From contig JAKSDO010000105.1 in the NCBI GenBank assembly GCA_022360055.1, positions 1-49,957 on the forward strand: a DNA stretch of 49,957 nt, given 5' to 3'. Under the pieces are notes generated by a model that was not told the DNA's origin, made no database searches, and saw only the letters and a list, made by a program, of their open reading frames with translations. How positions within the stretch are numbered: the first letter of the stretch is position 1; every line of letters begins with the position of its first letter. Made by a program: the position numbers and the translations under genes. This document shows positions 34,426 to 43,364 of the stretch, in pieces. Source of the DNA: Cytophagales bacterium. GTDB taxonomy: Bacteria > Bacteroidota > Bacteroidia > Cytophagales > Cyclobacteriaceae.

Positions 34426-35922
34426 TCAGGGGTTCTGCTCAACAATTCCTCCCGAAACATCGATCTCCTGTTGCGGAATAGGATATATCAGACGCTTTGC
34501 GTCTACGGTCGGTACATCCGTATATTCATCCGACATATGGCTGTTAATAATATTCAATGCTTCGGATTCAGGCAATCTTCTAAGATCCAGCCATCTCTGA
34601 GATTCAAACACGAGCTCCCTTCTTCGCTCGAGCATTACTTTTTCGATAAAAGTTCCAGGGGTCGAAGCATCAATATCAATGCCTGGGTCGGGCGTCGAAG
34701 GGTCCTGTCCAAACGCCCTTCTCCTTACCTGATTGATCAGCTCATATGAAGCTGCGCTTTCGCCATCGGCCTCCGCTTTCATCAACAGTACATCGGCATA
34801 CCTGAGCACAACCATATTTATGTCGCTGCCATCGCCTGCCGCATCAAGATCCATGTACTTGCTTATGTAATAAGGTGCATTGCCTCCGGTATATGCCGTA
34901 AAAGACACATCGGCCCTCAGATCTCCGTCTTCATAAATAGTGGTAATATCCATTGTCGGGAAAGTCGGCAAAAGGGCCGTGCCTCCTGCCACAATACCCA
35001 ACTCACTCGCTACACTGGCAGGAATAAAAGCATTGTTCATACCCAATCCCGTTTGATTGGAAGGGTTAAAGCTTACCTCAAAGATGGATTCGGCAGTATT
35101 GTCGTTTCCTGCGGCATGAATGGCGGAATAATCCGCTAACAGCGAATACTTTCCAATCACACTTTGCAAAGCCGTTGAGGCGGCGGAAGGGTTTCCATTT
35201 TGCAATTGCACCTTTCCCAAAAGCGCCAGCGCGGCATATTTTGTAGCTCTGCCGATTTCATTAAAGGGTCCTCCATCATAAGATTCGGGGAGTATGTTGG
35301 AAGCATCTGTCAAATCCATAATAATCCGGTCGTATATGTCTGCTTCCGAACTTCTGGGTATGGAAGCATTGTCAAAGTCTGTCGTGGGCTCCGTTCTGAG
35401 CGGTAAACCGCCAAACATATTCACCAAAGTAAAATACGACATCGCTCTTAAGAATTTCGCCTCGCCAACTGCTCTATCGACTAATTCTTGCTCGACCTGA
35501 TTTTCAGTCGGAACATCCGGAGCTCTGGCAATAACCGTATTGGCATTGTTGATCAGCACATAATTTCTGGTCCATACATTGAGCATCAACAAATTCCCGG
35601 GGGTCTCTTCATACGTATCGGTCTCAACCCGTTCTTTTTGGTCTTCTTGATTCTGGCCGGCATTGTCCGATCTTGCTTCGATCAGATTGAAATGATCCAG
35701 GTTCCCATAAATGTTTCTTTGCTGTGCATAAACACCATTCAAAGCAAATAGCAGTTCATCAGGATTTGAAAAAAAAGCATTCGCATCAATTCTGTCTTCA
35801 GGTGCGATATCAATGAAATCATCGCAGGATGAAGAAATCAACAGTACCGCAATTGTTAATATTTTTATTTGAAAAAGATTAAAACCAGGTTTCAATAATT
35901 TTCTTGAGTATTTTATTTTCAT
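34426..35922 (-). CDS. SusD/RagB-family surface glycan-binding lipoprotein
   Basis: A 498-residue outer-surface lipoprotein that caps its SusC partner. The lipobox is ISSSC followed by DDFIDIAPEDRID, the typical SusD opening. TPR-type helices include AVGEAKFLRAMSYFTLVNMFGGLPL and ATKYAALALLGKVQLQNG. The C-terminal SusD region has VVLRYADVLLMKAEA, NQVRRRAF, LERRRELVFESQRWLDLRR and LIYPIPQQEIDVSGGIVEQNPG-like sequence. The stop is followed by hairpins and then enzyme genes; the susC stop lies 14 nt upstream of its start. Its ligand cannot be read from sequence, but the three GH116 genes downstream suggest beta-glycosides. Confidence 0.95.
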   Translation of the reverse strand: MKIKYSRKLLKPGFNLFQIKILTIAVLLISSSCDDFIDIAPEDRIDANAFFSNPDELLFALNGVYAQQRNIYGNLDHFNLIEARSDNAGQNQEDQKERVETDTYEETPGNLLMLNVWTRNYVLINNANTVIARAPDVPTENQVEQELVDRAVGEAKFLRAMSYFTLVNMFGGLPLRTEPTTDFDNASIPRSSEADIYDRIIMDLTDASNILPESYDGGPFNEIGRATKYAALALLGKVQLQNGNPSAASTALQSVIGKYSLLADYSAIHAAGNDNTAESIFEVSFNPSNQTGLGMNNAFIPASVASELGIVAGGTALLPTFPTMDITTIYEDGDLRADVSFTAYTGGNAPYYISKYMDLDAAGDGSDINMVVLRYADVLLMKAEADGESAASYELINQVRRRAFGQDPSTPDPGIDIDASTPGTFIEKVMLERRRELVFESQRWLDLRRLPESEALNIINSHMSDEYTDVPTVDAKRLIYPIPQQEIDVSGGIVEQNP

Positions 35923-35936
35923 GATACGATTCGTTT

Positions 35937-38900
35937 CTAAAAGTTAACATTTAAACCAATAGTCCAGGTACGCGGAAGCGGTAGTCCCGGAGGGCTGTTC
36001 AACCCGAGTTCCCGCCCGTCGGTGACTTCCGCAATTTGAGAGCCGCCTATCAGCGCAGGGCCGCCGGCAGAAACTCGTCTCGCCTCTGGATTGCCTCCGA
36101 CAAATTTTGTGAACGTGTGGAGGTTTTCGACCGAAGTAAAAATCCGGCCGCCGGTCATGTGTAATTTCGAAAGAAATGTCGTTGGCAGATTATAGCTTAA
36201 GGTCACATTTCGTATCCTCAAAAAATCCGTCTTCTGGACTCCTGCGCTGGACACCGGTGCAATACCGTCGTTAAAACTACCGGCGGCAGGTGTCTTTCCG
36301 TCTCCCGGATTATTCTCATCTATATATCTGCCGTCGTACCAGTACTCTTTGGATAGATTTACATTTCTAAACGGCGCTGCGACCTGAAGCAGCCAGAAGT
36401 CATAAACATATGCGCCGGATTGTCCATTAAACAGTACGGATAGATCGAAGTTCTTATAACTTAAGCTGGTGTTGATGCCATAGATATAGTCGATATTGGT
36501 ATCGCCGATAAGCTGACCATCAGCTCCCAGAAAGTTGCTTATGCTTCCATCTCCGTCCACATCTTCATATCTGTAAGCGCCCGCTTTACCTAATGGCACC
36601 CCATCAAAGTCTTCACCTTCCCGGGCGATACCGATCACTTTCGGACCTCGAATTTGCTGCAATTCTCCTCCTACTACCCTTCTCAGGGCGCCAAAGAAGT
36701 TTTGAATCTCTTGTTCTCCTCCCAGATCCAGGATCTCCTGATCATTAAAAGTGAGGTTCCCGCCTATGGACCAACGCCAATCCTGCGAATCTATGATTTG
36801 GGCATCAATTGTCAATTCGACCCCCTTGTTCCTCATACTGCCAATGTTTGTCAGAAATGATGAATATCCCGAGGATGGAACAACGTTTTTGGTGAGCAGC
36901 AGTGTGGTTGTCTCGTTATCATAATAGTCGAAAATGAGATTGAATCTATTGTTGATGAACCCTACATCCAAACCGATATCAAACTGAGTTGATGTTTCCC
37001 AGGTCAAATTGTCGTTTCCGGGCAGCCCCAGTGTGGTGCCAAATATCGCATTGGAACCAAATGCGTGACGAACGGAATTCATGGTTGCTCTGGAATCAAA
37101 ATCCCTGATCGAATTACTGCCTGTCGACCCGTAAGAAACCCTCAATTTGCCGTTTGACAAGAAATCCAATCCTTCCATAAATACTTCCTCGCTAAACCTC
37201 CAGCCCAAAGCAAATGAGCCAAATGTCTGATATCTTTTATTGCTTCCAAACCTTGAGCTTCCATCCGTTCTTACCGTAGCCGTTAAAAGGTATTTCCCCT
37301 TTAATCCATAATTCAACCTGGCAAGATAGGATACCAACGAATTACTTGAGCTACTGTTTCCCCCCTGGAGCGTTTCCACATTGCCAATGTTCACATTTCT
37401 TATTCCAGGCACCTGGAGCTCATTCACTCTGGCATTAACATTATATCCATTGTCTTTTTGCAGGGTGAATCCGCCCAATACATCGAATGAATGATCCCCG
37501 ATTTCTTTTTTGTAGTTGATCGTATTTTCATTCAACCAACCGAACTGCTGGTTCTGCGAAGTGCTGAACTGAGATACTGCAGGTAACTGAAATACATTAT
37601 CCTGCCCAACAGTTGGCAAATAATAGGTTTCGCTTTTATTGGTCCCATAGGTGGTTGAAAATGACGAATATAAAGTCAGGCCTTCAACTATCTCAATCCT
37701 GCCGTAGATCCCTCCTAAAAATCTGAATCTGTCGGTCTGATGATCGTAGTTCTCAAAAGTTTCAAGAGGATTGCCGACCGGAGGAAATCCTCCGAAGTCC
37801 GAGTTCATCGAAAATGTGCCGTCTGCACGTCTTACCGGAAGGATCGGCGCCATCATCAATGCCTGAGCATACAGGGAAGACCAATCGACGTTGGGCGTAG
37901 CAGGACTTCTCCGCTGAGTCGTGGTAAAATTCGGTGCAAGGTTCATTCCAATGGTAATATTATCCGAAGGCCTGTAATCGACCTTTAACCGCGTGGAGTA
38001 TTTTCTGAATTTCTCACCGATGATCACACCCTGCTGATCTAGATAATTCGCCGACAGCAGGTAGGAGACTTTTTTAGATCCGCCTGATCCTGAAATGGCA
38101 TAATTTTGATAAGGAGCGGATCTAAACACCAGATCCTGCCAGTCGGTATCCGTCGTACCGTCCCAAACGTCGGTAATCCAATCAGGTACGCTTCCTCCAT
38201 TTGCTTCCGTATGAAATTGTACATACTCTTCGGCATTCAGCACTTCCATACGAGATCCTTCCGGAACAGATGCCGAACCCGCAATAATGGAAAGATTAAG
38301 CACCGATTTTCCTTCCTGGCCGGATTTTGTAGTTATGATAATTACACCATTAGCGCCTCTTGAACCATAAATTGCCGTGGCAGAGGCATCTTTTAAAATC
38401 TCTACGGACTCGATGTCTGCAGGATTTATGGCTTGCGCATTTCGCTGGTCGGTGGGGAAACCGTCTACGACCCACAGCGGGGAAGTTCCGGCCGTAATCG
38501 AACCTAGAGCCCTGACCGAAACAGTTCCTAATTCCCCTGGCGACGCAGACCTCTGCACCACATTTACACCCGCAATCAATCCCTGCATCGCTTCCTCAAA
38601 AGAAGCAATGGGCCTGGCTTCAATTTGACCGGATTCCACGGATGCAATTGATCCGGTGACATCCTTCTTCTTTTGCACACCGTATCCGACCACAACGATT
38701 TCCTCCAGGGAAGTGAGGTCCGGGGTCATGACCATATCTATAATGGTGTTGTTCCCAACTTCGATTTCTTCCGTCACATAGCCTACCGAACTAAATACCA
38801 ACAGCGCATTTTCATTTGGCACGCCCAATTTATAATTCCCCTCGACATCGGTAACTGTTCCGATCGAGGTCCCCTGCACCAAAATATTTACTCCGGGCAA

Positions 38901-39356
38901 ACCTTCATCATATTCATCGGTAACCCGGCCCGAAATGGATATGTTTTGTTCATTGAACTTCTCTTCGATCTTTATTGATTCGTCAGTCTCCCTTTTGCCT
39001 ATGTGAATGTAGTTATTGATCCGCTTGAATTTTAATCCGGCATCCCTGGATATCTGCATTAGAATGCTGGCCAAATCCGTACCTACACAGTTCAGGGATA
39101 TTTTATAGTCGAGATCGATCTTTTCACTGTTGTAGGCAAAGGAAAAACCCGTTTCGTTTTCGATTTTGTCTAATACCTTTTTTACGGGAACTTTGGTAAC
39201 ATCGATGGTGATGTAGATATCCTGAATACTATTATCAAGAATCTGGGCATTCAAATCCTCGGCCATAATCGCGCTGTAACAGATGCAGCACAATGTAAAG
39301 CCGTAAAACATTTTCTTGGACATGCTTACTACTTGTCTGAGTAACTTTGATTTCAT
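35937..39356 (-). CDS. SusC/RagA TonB-dependent outer-membrane transporter with STN signalling domain
   Basis: An 1139-residue protein. The signal region is followed by an STN domain (about 47-120), a carboxypeptidase-regulatory-like domain (about 139-218; ISGRVTDEYDEGLPGVNILV), a TonB-box/plug segment (LEEIVVVGYGVQKKKDVTGSIASV) with DIESVEILKDASATAIYGSRGANGVIIITTK, and a long beta-barrel ending in the aromatic LNVNF. The STN domain contacts FecR in transducing-type transporters, so substrate occupancy should activate the cognate sigma factor. It precedes susD by 14 nt. The 173-nt leader to fecR contains the leader peptide and hairpins listed separately. Confidence 0.96.
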   Translation of the reverse strand: MKSKLLRQVVSMSKKMFYGFTLCCICYSAIMAEDLNAQILDNSIQDIYITIDVTKVPVKKVLDKIENETGFSFAYNSEKIDLDYKISLNCVGTDLASILMQISRDAGLKFKRINNYIHIGKRETDESIKIEEKFNEQNISISGRVTDEYDEGLPGVNILVQGTSIGTVTDVEGNYKLGVPNENALLVFSSVGYVTEEIEVGNNTIIDMVMTPDLTSLEEIVVVGYGVQKKKDVTGSIASVESGQIEARPIASFEEAMQGLIAGVNVVQRSASPGELGTVSVRALGSITAGTSPLWVVDGFPTDQRNAQAINPADIESVEILKDASATAIYGSRGANGVIIITTKSGQEGKSVLNLSIIAGSASVPEGSRMEVLNAEEYVQFHTEANGGSVPDWITDVWDGTTDTDWQDLVFRSAPYQNYAISGSGGSKKVSYLLSANYLDQQGVIIGEKFRKYSTRLKVDYRPSDNITIGMNLAPNFTTTQRRSPATPNVDWSSLYAQALMMAPILPVRRADGTFSMNSDFGGFPPVGNPLETFENYDHQTDRFRFLGGIYGRIEIVEGLTLYSSFSTTYGTNKSETYYLPTVGQDNVFQLPAVSQFSTSQNQQFGWLNENTINYKKEIGDHSFDVLGGFTLQKDNGYNVNARVNELQVPGIRNVNIGNVETLQGGNSSSSNSLVSYLARLNYGLKGKYLLTATVRTDGSSRFGSNKRYQTFGSFALGWRFSEEVFMEGLDFLSNGKLRVSYGSTGSNSIRDFDSRATMNSVRHAFGSNAIFGTTLGLPGNDNLTWETSTQFDIGLDVGFINNRFNLIFDYYDNETTTLLLTKNVVPSSGYSSFLTNIGSMRNKGVELTIDAQIIDSQDWRWSIGGNLTFNDQEILDLGGEQEIQNFFGALRRVVGGELQQIRGPKVIGIAREGEDFDGVPLGKAGAYRYEDVDGDGSISNFLGADGQLIGDTNIDYIYGINTSLSYKNFDLSVLFNGQSGAYVYDFWLLQVAAPFRNVNLSKEYWYDGRYIDENNPGDGKTPAAGSFNDGIAPVSSAGVQKTDFLRIRNVTLSYNLPTTFLSKLHMTGGRIFTSVENLHTFTKFVGGNPEARRVSAGGPALIGGSQIAEVTDGRELGLNSPPGLPLPRTWTIGLNVNF

Positions 39357-39396
39357 AATTTTGATTTTCTTAAGTGATTCGCATTACTTGAGATGA

Positions 39397-39454
39397 TGTG
39401 TCTCATATTGTTTATTTCGTCTGCCAAAACGTTTGAACAACATATACGAGACAT
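39397..39454. promoter_or_regulatory. Imperfect inverted repeat in the susC leader
   Basis: TGTGTCTCATATTGTT (39397-39412) and AACAACATATACGAGACAT (39436-39454) form an imperfect 16-18 bp stem around a 23-nt loop, between the leader-peptide hairpin and the susC ATG. A competing small stem TGAGA/TCTCA overlaps it (39389-39404). In the mRNA this allows alternative folds. The sequence could equally be a protein-binding site. Confidence 0.4.
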
Positions 39455-39458
39455 GGGT

Positions 39459-39496
39459 GAAAGTCAGCAATTCCGCTTGCTGACTTTCCGTTTTTT
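39459..39496 (+). terminator. Hairpin with T-tract in the fecR-susC gap (middle locus)
   Basis: Perfect 12-bp arms GAAAGTCAGCAA and TTGCTGACTTTC with a 6-nt loop, then CG and six T on the plus strand. It would end an RNA antisense to the susC leader. In the mRNA sense it follows the leader-peptide stop codon. The sequence GGGTGAAAGTC next to it is shared with the left locus. Confidence 0.72.
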
Positions 39497-39518
39497 AGCT
39501 GGTATCTTCCTGTTTCAT
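39495..39518 (-). CDS. Putative 7-aa leader peptide MKQEDTS upstream of susC
   Basis: Met-Lys-Gln-Glu-Asp-Thr-Ser-stop begins 11 nt after the fecR stop. It ends GAT ACC AGC TAA and is followed by A-rich sequence and a 12-bp hairpin. It corresponds in position and C-terminus to MEKYNDTS at 191-217 and MKNMEDTS at 46963-46989. Function is unknown; the conservation pattern suggests it is translated. Confidence 0.5.
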   Translation of the reverse strand: MKQEDTS

Positions 39519-39529
39519 ATTTATTGAGT

Positions 39530-40561
39530 TTATTTGATATATACTTTTTTCCCTCTTATTTCATAGGTGAAATCCGATGTGAAACCCATGCCTTCAAGTA
39601 CAACATCGAGCGAGGCATTTTTATATACACCGCTGAATCGACCGCTCATATCCGCCCCGGGAGCTACAATTATTTCCACGCCATACCATCTTTCCAACCT
39701 TTCTACGACCTCCCTGAATTCAGCCTCCTTAAAATTCAATTCACCATCTTTCCAGCCCAATACCTGATCGTGTGAAAATGATGTAACCTGAAATTCGGAT
39801 GATTGATGATTGTAGGTAAACATTTGATCCGGAACCAAATAATCCAACGTTCTGAATTCAAAGTCTTCCTGCTTGTCGATCATCAACTTTCCGGTTACCA
39901 ATGCCACTTTGACATCCCTTTCATACGGAAATGCTTCGACATTAAAAGATGTGCCAAGTACTTTAATGCACAAATCGCCTGTTTTTACTTCAAACGGTCT
40001 CAAACTATCTTTTACTACTTCAAAAAATGCTTCTCCTATTAACTTTACAGTGCGGTCGTCTTCAAAATCCGGGTAATATTCAATATGGCTTTCTGCGTTC
40101 AATTTTACTTTGCTCCCGTCCGGTAACGTAATGAGCGATTTCATTCCGCGAGGATTACTCTTAACAATCAATTCATGGGAAACGGCAATTTCGGTTGCAG
40201 GTCTCCAATAATTACCCGCCCGATAAATAATCCATGCGCCCGTAACCAGGATCAAAAATACCGCCGCAACTCTGTACCACTTCCTGAATGCATGCCGATA
40301 AAACCCGTCTGTTTTTTTGTTGTCTTGAAATTCCTTTGACGTATGGATCCCCAATTTATCCGAAAGCTTTTTGTAAACTTCCCCGGCACGCTTTGCTTTT
40401 AATTTGTATTCCCCGCTTATAAACGCCTCCTTGTAGCAATGATACAGGGTCTTATTAGCATTCGATTCAGAGAGCCAGTCATTCAATAAATCTTCCTCTT
40501 CTCCGGATATCTGCCCTGTAAGTTTATTGGTTATTAAAAAAAGTATCTTTTCGTCGATCAT
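39530..40561 (-). CDS. FecR-family anti-sigma factor
   Basis: A 343-residue inner-membrane anti-sigma factor; the ATG at 40561 is preferred to a TTG seven codons upstream. An acidic cytoplasmic N-terminus (LTGQISGEEEDLLNDWLSES) precedes one membrane span (about 96-114, YRVAAVFLILVTGAWIIY). The FecR domain (about 138-230) contains MKSLITLPDGSKVKLNAESHIEY and GEAFFEVVKD..FEVKTGDLCIKVLGTSFNVEAF. The DUF4974-type C-terminus has MSGRFSGVYKNASLDVVLEGM. It should couple the downstream SusC to the upstream sigma factor. It lies 173 nt before susC, and the sigma gene ends 113 nt before its start. Confidence 0.94.
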   Translation of the reverse strand: MIDEKILFLITNKLTGQISGEEEDLLNDWLSESNANKTLYHCYKEAFISGEYKLKAKRAGEVYKKLSDKLGIHTSKEFQDNKKTDGFYRHAFRKWYRVAAVFLILVTGAWIIYRAGNYWRPATEIAVSHELIVKSNPRGMKSLITLPDGSKVKLNAESHIEYYPDFEDDRTVKLIGEAFFEVVKDSLRPFEVKTGDLCIKVLGTSFNVEAFPYERDVKVALVTGKLMIDKQEDFEFRTLDYLVPDQMFTYNHQSSEFQVTSFSHDQVLGWKDGELNFKEAEFREVVERLERWYGVEIIVAPGADMSGRFSGVYKNASLDVVLEGMGFTSDFTYEIRGKKVYIK

Positions 40562-40674
40562 CTGTTCTGCTTCTCGTCTCAATAGACAACAAATTCGCCG
40601 TATACCCCAAAAAGGAAATTGATATTTTTTATTTTTAAGAGCTATCTGCGGTTTTTATAAAGGCTATAACGCAT

Positions 40675-41301
40675 TTATAAACAAAAAAGAAGGGACAAAA
40701 TCGTATCGTGCATGCTGCCGGGTTTAAGCCGTCTCGATTTGCCTTGAACATATGTTTCCAAAACGGGCTTTATACGCTTCATGGCAATGCTCAACTGATT
40801 CTCAACGGCCTTCAAACTGATATCCAATGTTTCCGCGACCTCCTTATATTTCAATCCGTCCTCTCTGACCATCCTGAAGATCAATTGGCATTTGGGAGGT
40901 AATTTACAAATTGCTTTTTCCAATTCTCTGGCCAGCTCTCTTCCCAGGTATATTTTTTCCGGCTCAACATATTCGATCATTTTCGATTCGGCATATTCAT
41001 CGATCTCGTGAAGATCGACCTTATTCCTGTTTAAATAATTAATGGCCTGGTTTTTTACCATGGTAAAGCCATAATTTCTAAAATTCTTTATTTCGGGAAG
41101 TTTCTTTCGATTTTGCCAAAGCTTGGAAAAAACATCCAATACCACCTCTTCCGCCAAATGATCTTTTTTGACGTAATAATGAGCTATTCTGTAAAATCGC
41201 GGGTAATAGTAATCATAAAAAGCCCGAAAGGAAGATTCTTTTCCATTCTTAATATCTATAAGATAACCTTTTAAATCAACGCTTTCCACGATTACCGACA
41301 A
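40675..41301 (-). CDS. ECF RNA polymerase sigma factor
   Basis: A 208-residue ECF sigma factor of the SusC/FecR-linked type. The sigma2 part is around 22-90 (SFRAFYDYYYPRFYRIAHYYVKKDHLAEEVVLDVFSKLWQNR). The sigma4 part is around 130-185 (LPPKCQLIFRMVREDGLKYKEVAETLDISLKAVENQLSIAMKRI). There is no ATG near the N-terminus: the frame opens from TTG at 41301 and has GTG at 41289, so one of these is the start. It heads the locus that carries the GH116 enzymes and should direct transcription of susC downstream. The C-terminal tail after about residue 190 is not part of the sigma fold. Confidence 0.91.
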   Translation of the reverse strand: MSVIVESVDLKGYLIDIKNGKESSFRAFYDYYYPRFYRIAHYYVKKDHLAEEVVLDVFSKLWQNRKKLPEIKNFRNYGFTMVKNQAINYLNRNKVDLHEIDEYAESKMIEYVEPEKIYLGRELARELEKAICKLPPKCQLIFRMVREDGLKYKEVAETLDISLKAVENQLSIAMKRIKPVLETYVQGKSRRLKPGSMHDTILSLLFCL

Positions 41302-41565
41302 CTGTGCTAGTACTTAACAAGGGTACCGGTGCCATCCGATCCATTCAAGATAATTAAAACACCGAACCAATACAAAAGAAAGAAAAAATCTGACATTGTG
41401 AAAATCGATGTATAGTCGTCGACTTTTAGTCCGAGATCATATCTTCCCGATGGTTGTCATGAAGTCACCCATCAAAATTTTGAGTGATGCTTTCTACAGA
41501 GCAAAGGCATATTTATTATCCGAACCCAAGCATACAATCCCATACACCTTATGCAACCGTCAAAT
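41302..41565. other. Promoter region of the middle sigma gene
   Basis: AT-rich sequence between the sigma gene start and the terminator of the upstream unit. It must contain the sigma gene's promoter. I see no convincing operator or small gene; an 86-codon plus-strand reading frame crosses the terminator and is rejected. Confidence 0.45.
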
Positions 41566-41600
41566 AAAAAAGAGTGACAGGCGCTATATCACTCTTTTTT
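41566..41600. terminator. Strong bidirectional-type terminator after susD
   Basis: Perfect 12-bp arms AAAAAAGAGTGA and TCACTCTTTTTT around an 11-nt loop give a stem with T-tracts on both strands. It starts 14 nt after the susD stop on the minus strand, so it closes the second sigma-fecR-susC-susD unit and separates it from the GH116 locus. Confidence 0.88.
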
Positions 41601-41613
41601 GTAAAACCATACT

Positions 41614-43347
41614 TTATTGTTCGGGCCATCCGGGATTTTGCTTCAGATTCGGATTGATGATCAACTGACGGATAGGCAGCGGCAACAGATAGTGCTTATT
41701 CGGATCGAATACCCTGTTGTCTTCGATAATAATAAATCCCTCCTGATCGGTTTGAAATACATTATCCGAATATCTCGGATCGGTTTCCCACTGGGTTCCC
41801 GTAAATTTCACGCCTTTAACCGGTTTGGGGAGTTCAATCTCTGCTGTTTTCCACCTTCTGAGATCATCGTATCGGAATCCTTCGTAGGACAACTCAACGG
41901 TTCGCTCCCTCCGGATTTCCTCCCTCATATTCAAACCGTTTGAAGATACGAATCCGTTGCTCAGATCCGGTAGTCCTACGCGATTTCTCAACAAATTGAT
42001 CGATCTGTTCAGATCCGCATCCGAGATACTTTCACTTTTTTCAAATACGGCCTCAGCATAAATCAAGAGTACCTCGGCCAGCCGAAATACCGGAAATTCT
42101 GTACCAAGGGGTATCTCCACTTCTGGCGTAAACTTCTGCCCGTTATAACCTGTAGCTGTCCTGCCTCCCCAGTAACTGCCATCTTCCATATAAATAAATC
42201 CGTTGACCGAAGGATCGTCCCAAACGCGCCACCATTCGGCAAACCGGAAAGACCAGTATCTGTTATCCGGCACATACATCATGGTACGCATGCGTATGTC
42301 CCGGTTCAGGTACTCATGGTGCGTACTGTCGTAGCCCATAAATAAAGGCGATTTATCGATCGGAAGACCGTCTTGGCATAAAAACAGATCCATCATCGCT
42401 TTTGTAGGATTCTGCATTCGGACATCCCATACCGGAAATCCACCATCCCCTTCCCACGGCGTGGGTCTTATGTCCCGGTTTTGCGGTGTCCGGAGAATAC
42501 TTTCCTTGTCATCCGCTTTGGTCAGACCAACCGGATTGGTTCGCCCGTCACTGTCAAGCACAAAATAAAAACGATAGCTCTCATCGCCGAACACATCCCT
42601 GCGATCGAACAATTCATAATTACCGCTGCTCATCACCTGATTCGCAGCGTCAACCGCCTGGTCGAGCAAGGCATTAAAATCACCCGAACCGTGGAACTTC
42701 CTCCAGGTACCTTCGAATAAAGCAACGCGCGCTTTTAAAGCAAGCGCCGCATATTTTGTAAGTCTGCCAATATTTATTCCTTCATTGCTTTCAGGCAACA
42801 GATCAATAGCTTCATCTACGTCTCCGATAATAAAGTTTACAACCTCTTCACGCGTATCTCTGGGTGCGTTCAATTCCTCGCTATCCGTATCCAACGGGAT
42901 TTCAACAATCGGCACACCCCCATAGGCTTTCAGCATTGAAAAATATGTATAAGCCCTGAAAAACAAGGCCTCCCCTTTGTATACCGCAATGTCGGATTGC
43001 AGCGCCTCTTCCGCCATGTCAATTTTCTCCAAAAGAAAGTTATAACTTCGAATGCTGCTGTAAGAACCATTCCAAAAATCACTTTGCTGGGGCGCGAGGT
43101 GGGTACCCCGGCTTATATCATTACCGCCTTCATTGTATCCGATATCGGATTGCCTGTCACGCAATCCTTCTCCGGAGGCCGGAAGGTTGTAGTAAAAGTC
43201 AGTGGCAAACAATTTGAAATCTTCCGCATTTAAGAAGAAACTTTCTTCGGACAGTACATCTTCCGGAGCTAAATCGAGATCCTTGGTGCACGACCAGCCA
43301 ACCAGGCAAAGTATGGCTATCGCAAATATTTTATCTAAAGTTTTCAT
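41614..43347 (-). CDS. SusD/RagB-family surface glycan-binding lipoprotein
   Basis: A 577-residue lipoprotein (lipobox LVGWSC, then TKDLDLAPEDVLSEESFF). The helical SusD core contains YKGEALFFRAYTYFSMLKAYGGVPIVEIPL and LTKYAALALKARVALFEG. The C-terminal signature is FRLAEVLLIYAEAVFE, INLLRNRVGLPDL, RRERTVELSYEGFRYDDLRRWK and YLLPLPIRQLIINPNLKQNPGW. It is about 80 residues longer than the other SusD, with an extra middle region (about 250-400). Its partner SusC ends 17 nt upstream. A terminator follows, so no enzyme gene is cotranscribed with this pair. Confidence 0.95.
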   Translation of the reverse strand: MKTLDKIFAIAILCLVGWSCTKDLDLAPEDVLSEESFFLNAEDFKLFATDFYYNLPASGEGLRDRQSDIGYNEGGNDISRGTHLAPQQSDFWNGSYSSIRSYNFLLEKIDMAEEALQSDIAVYKGEALFFRAYTYFSMLKAYGGVPIVEIPLDTDSEELNAPRDTREEVVNFIIGDVDEAIDLLPESNEGINIGRLTKYAALALKARVALFEGTWRKFHGSGDFNALLDQAVDAANQVMSSGNYELFDRRDVFGDESYRFYFVLDSDGRTNPVGLTKADDKESILRTPQNRDIRPTPWEGDGGFPVWDVRMQNPTKAMMDLFLCQDGLPIDKSPLFMGYDSTHHEYLNRDIRMRTMMYVPDNRYWSFRFAEWWRVWDDPSVNGFIYMEDGSYWGGRTATGYNGQKFTPEVEIPLGTEFPVFRLAEVLLIYAEAVFEKSESISDADLNRSINLLRNRVGLPDLSNGFVSSNGLNMREEIRRERTVELSYEGFRYDDLRRWKTAEIELPKPVKGVKFTGTQWETDPRYSDNVFQTDQEGFIIIEDNRVFDPNKHYLLPLPIRQLIINPNLKQNPGWPEQ

Positions 43348-43364
43348 TTGAAATCTTGTTTTTG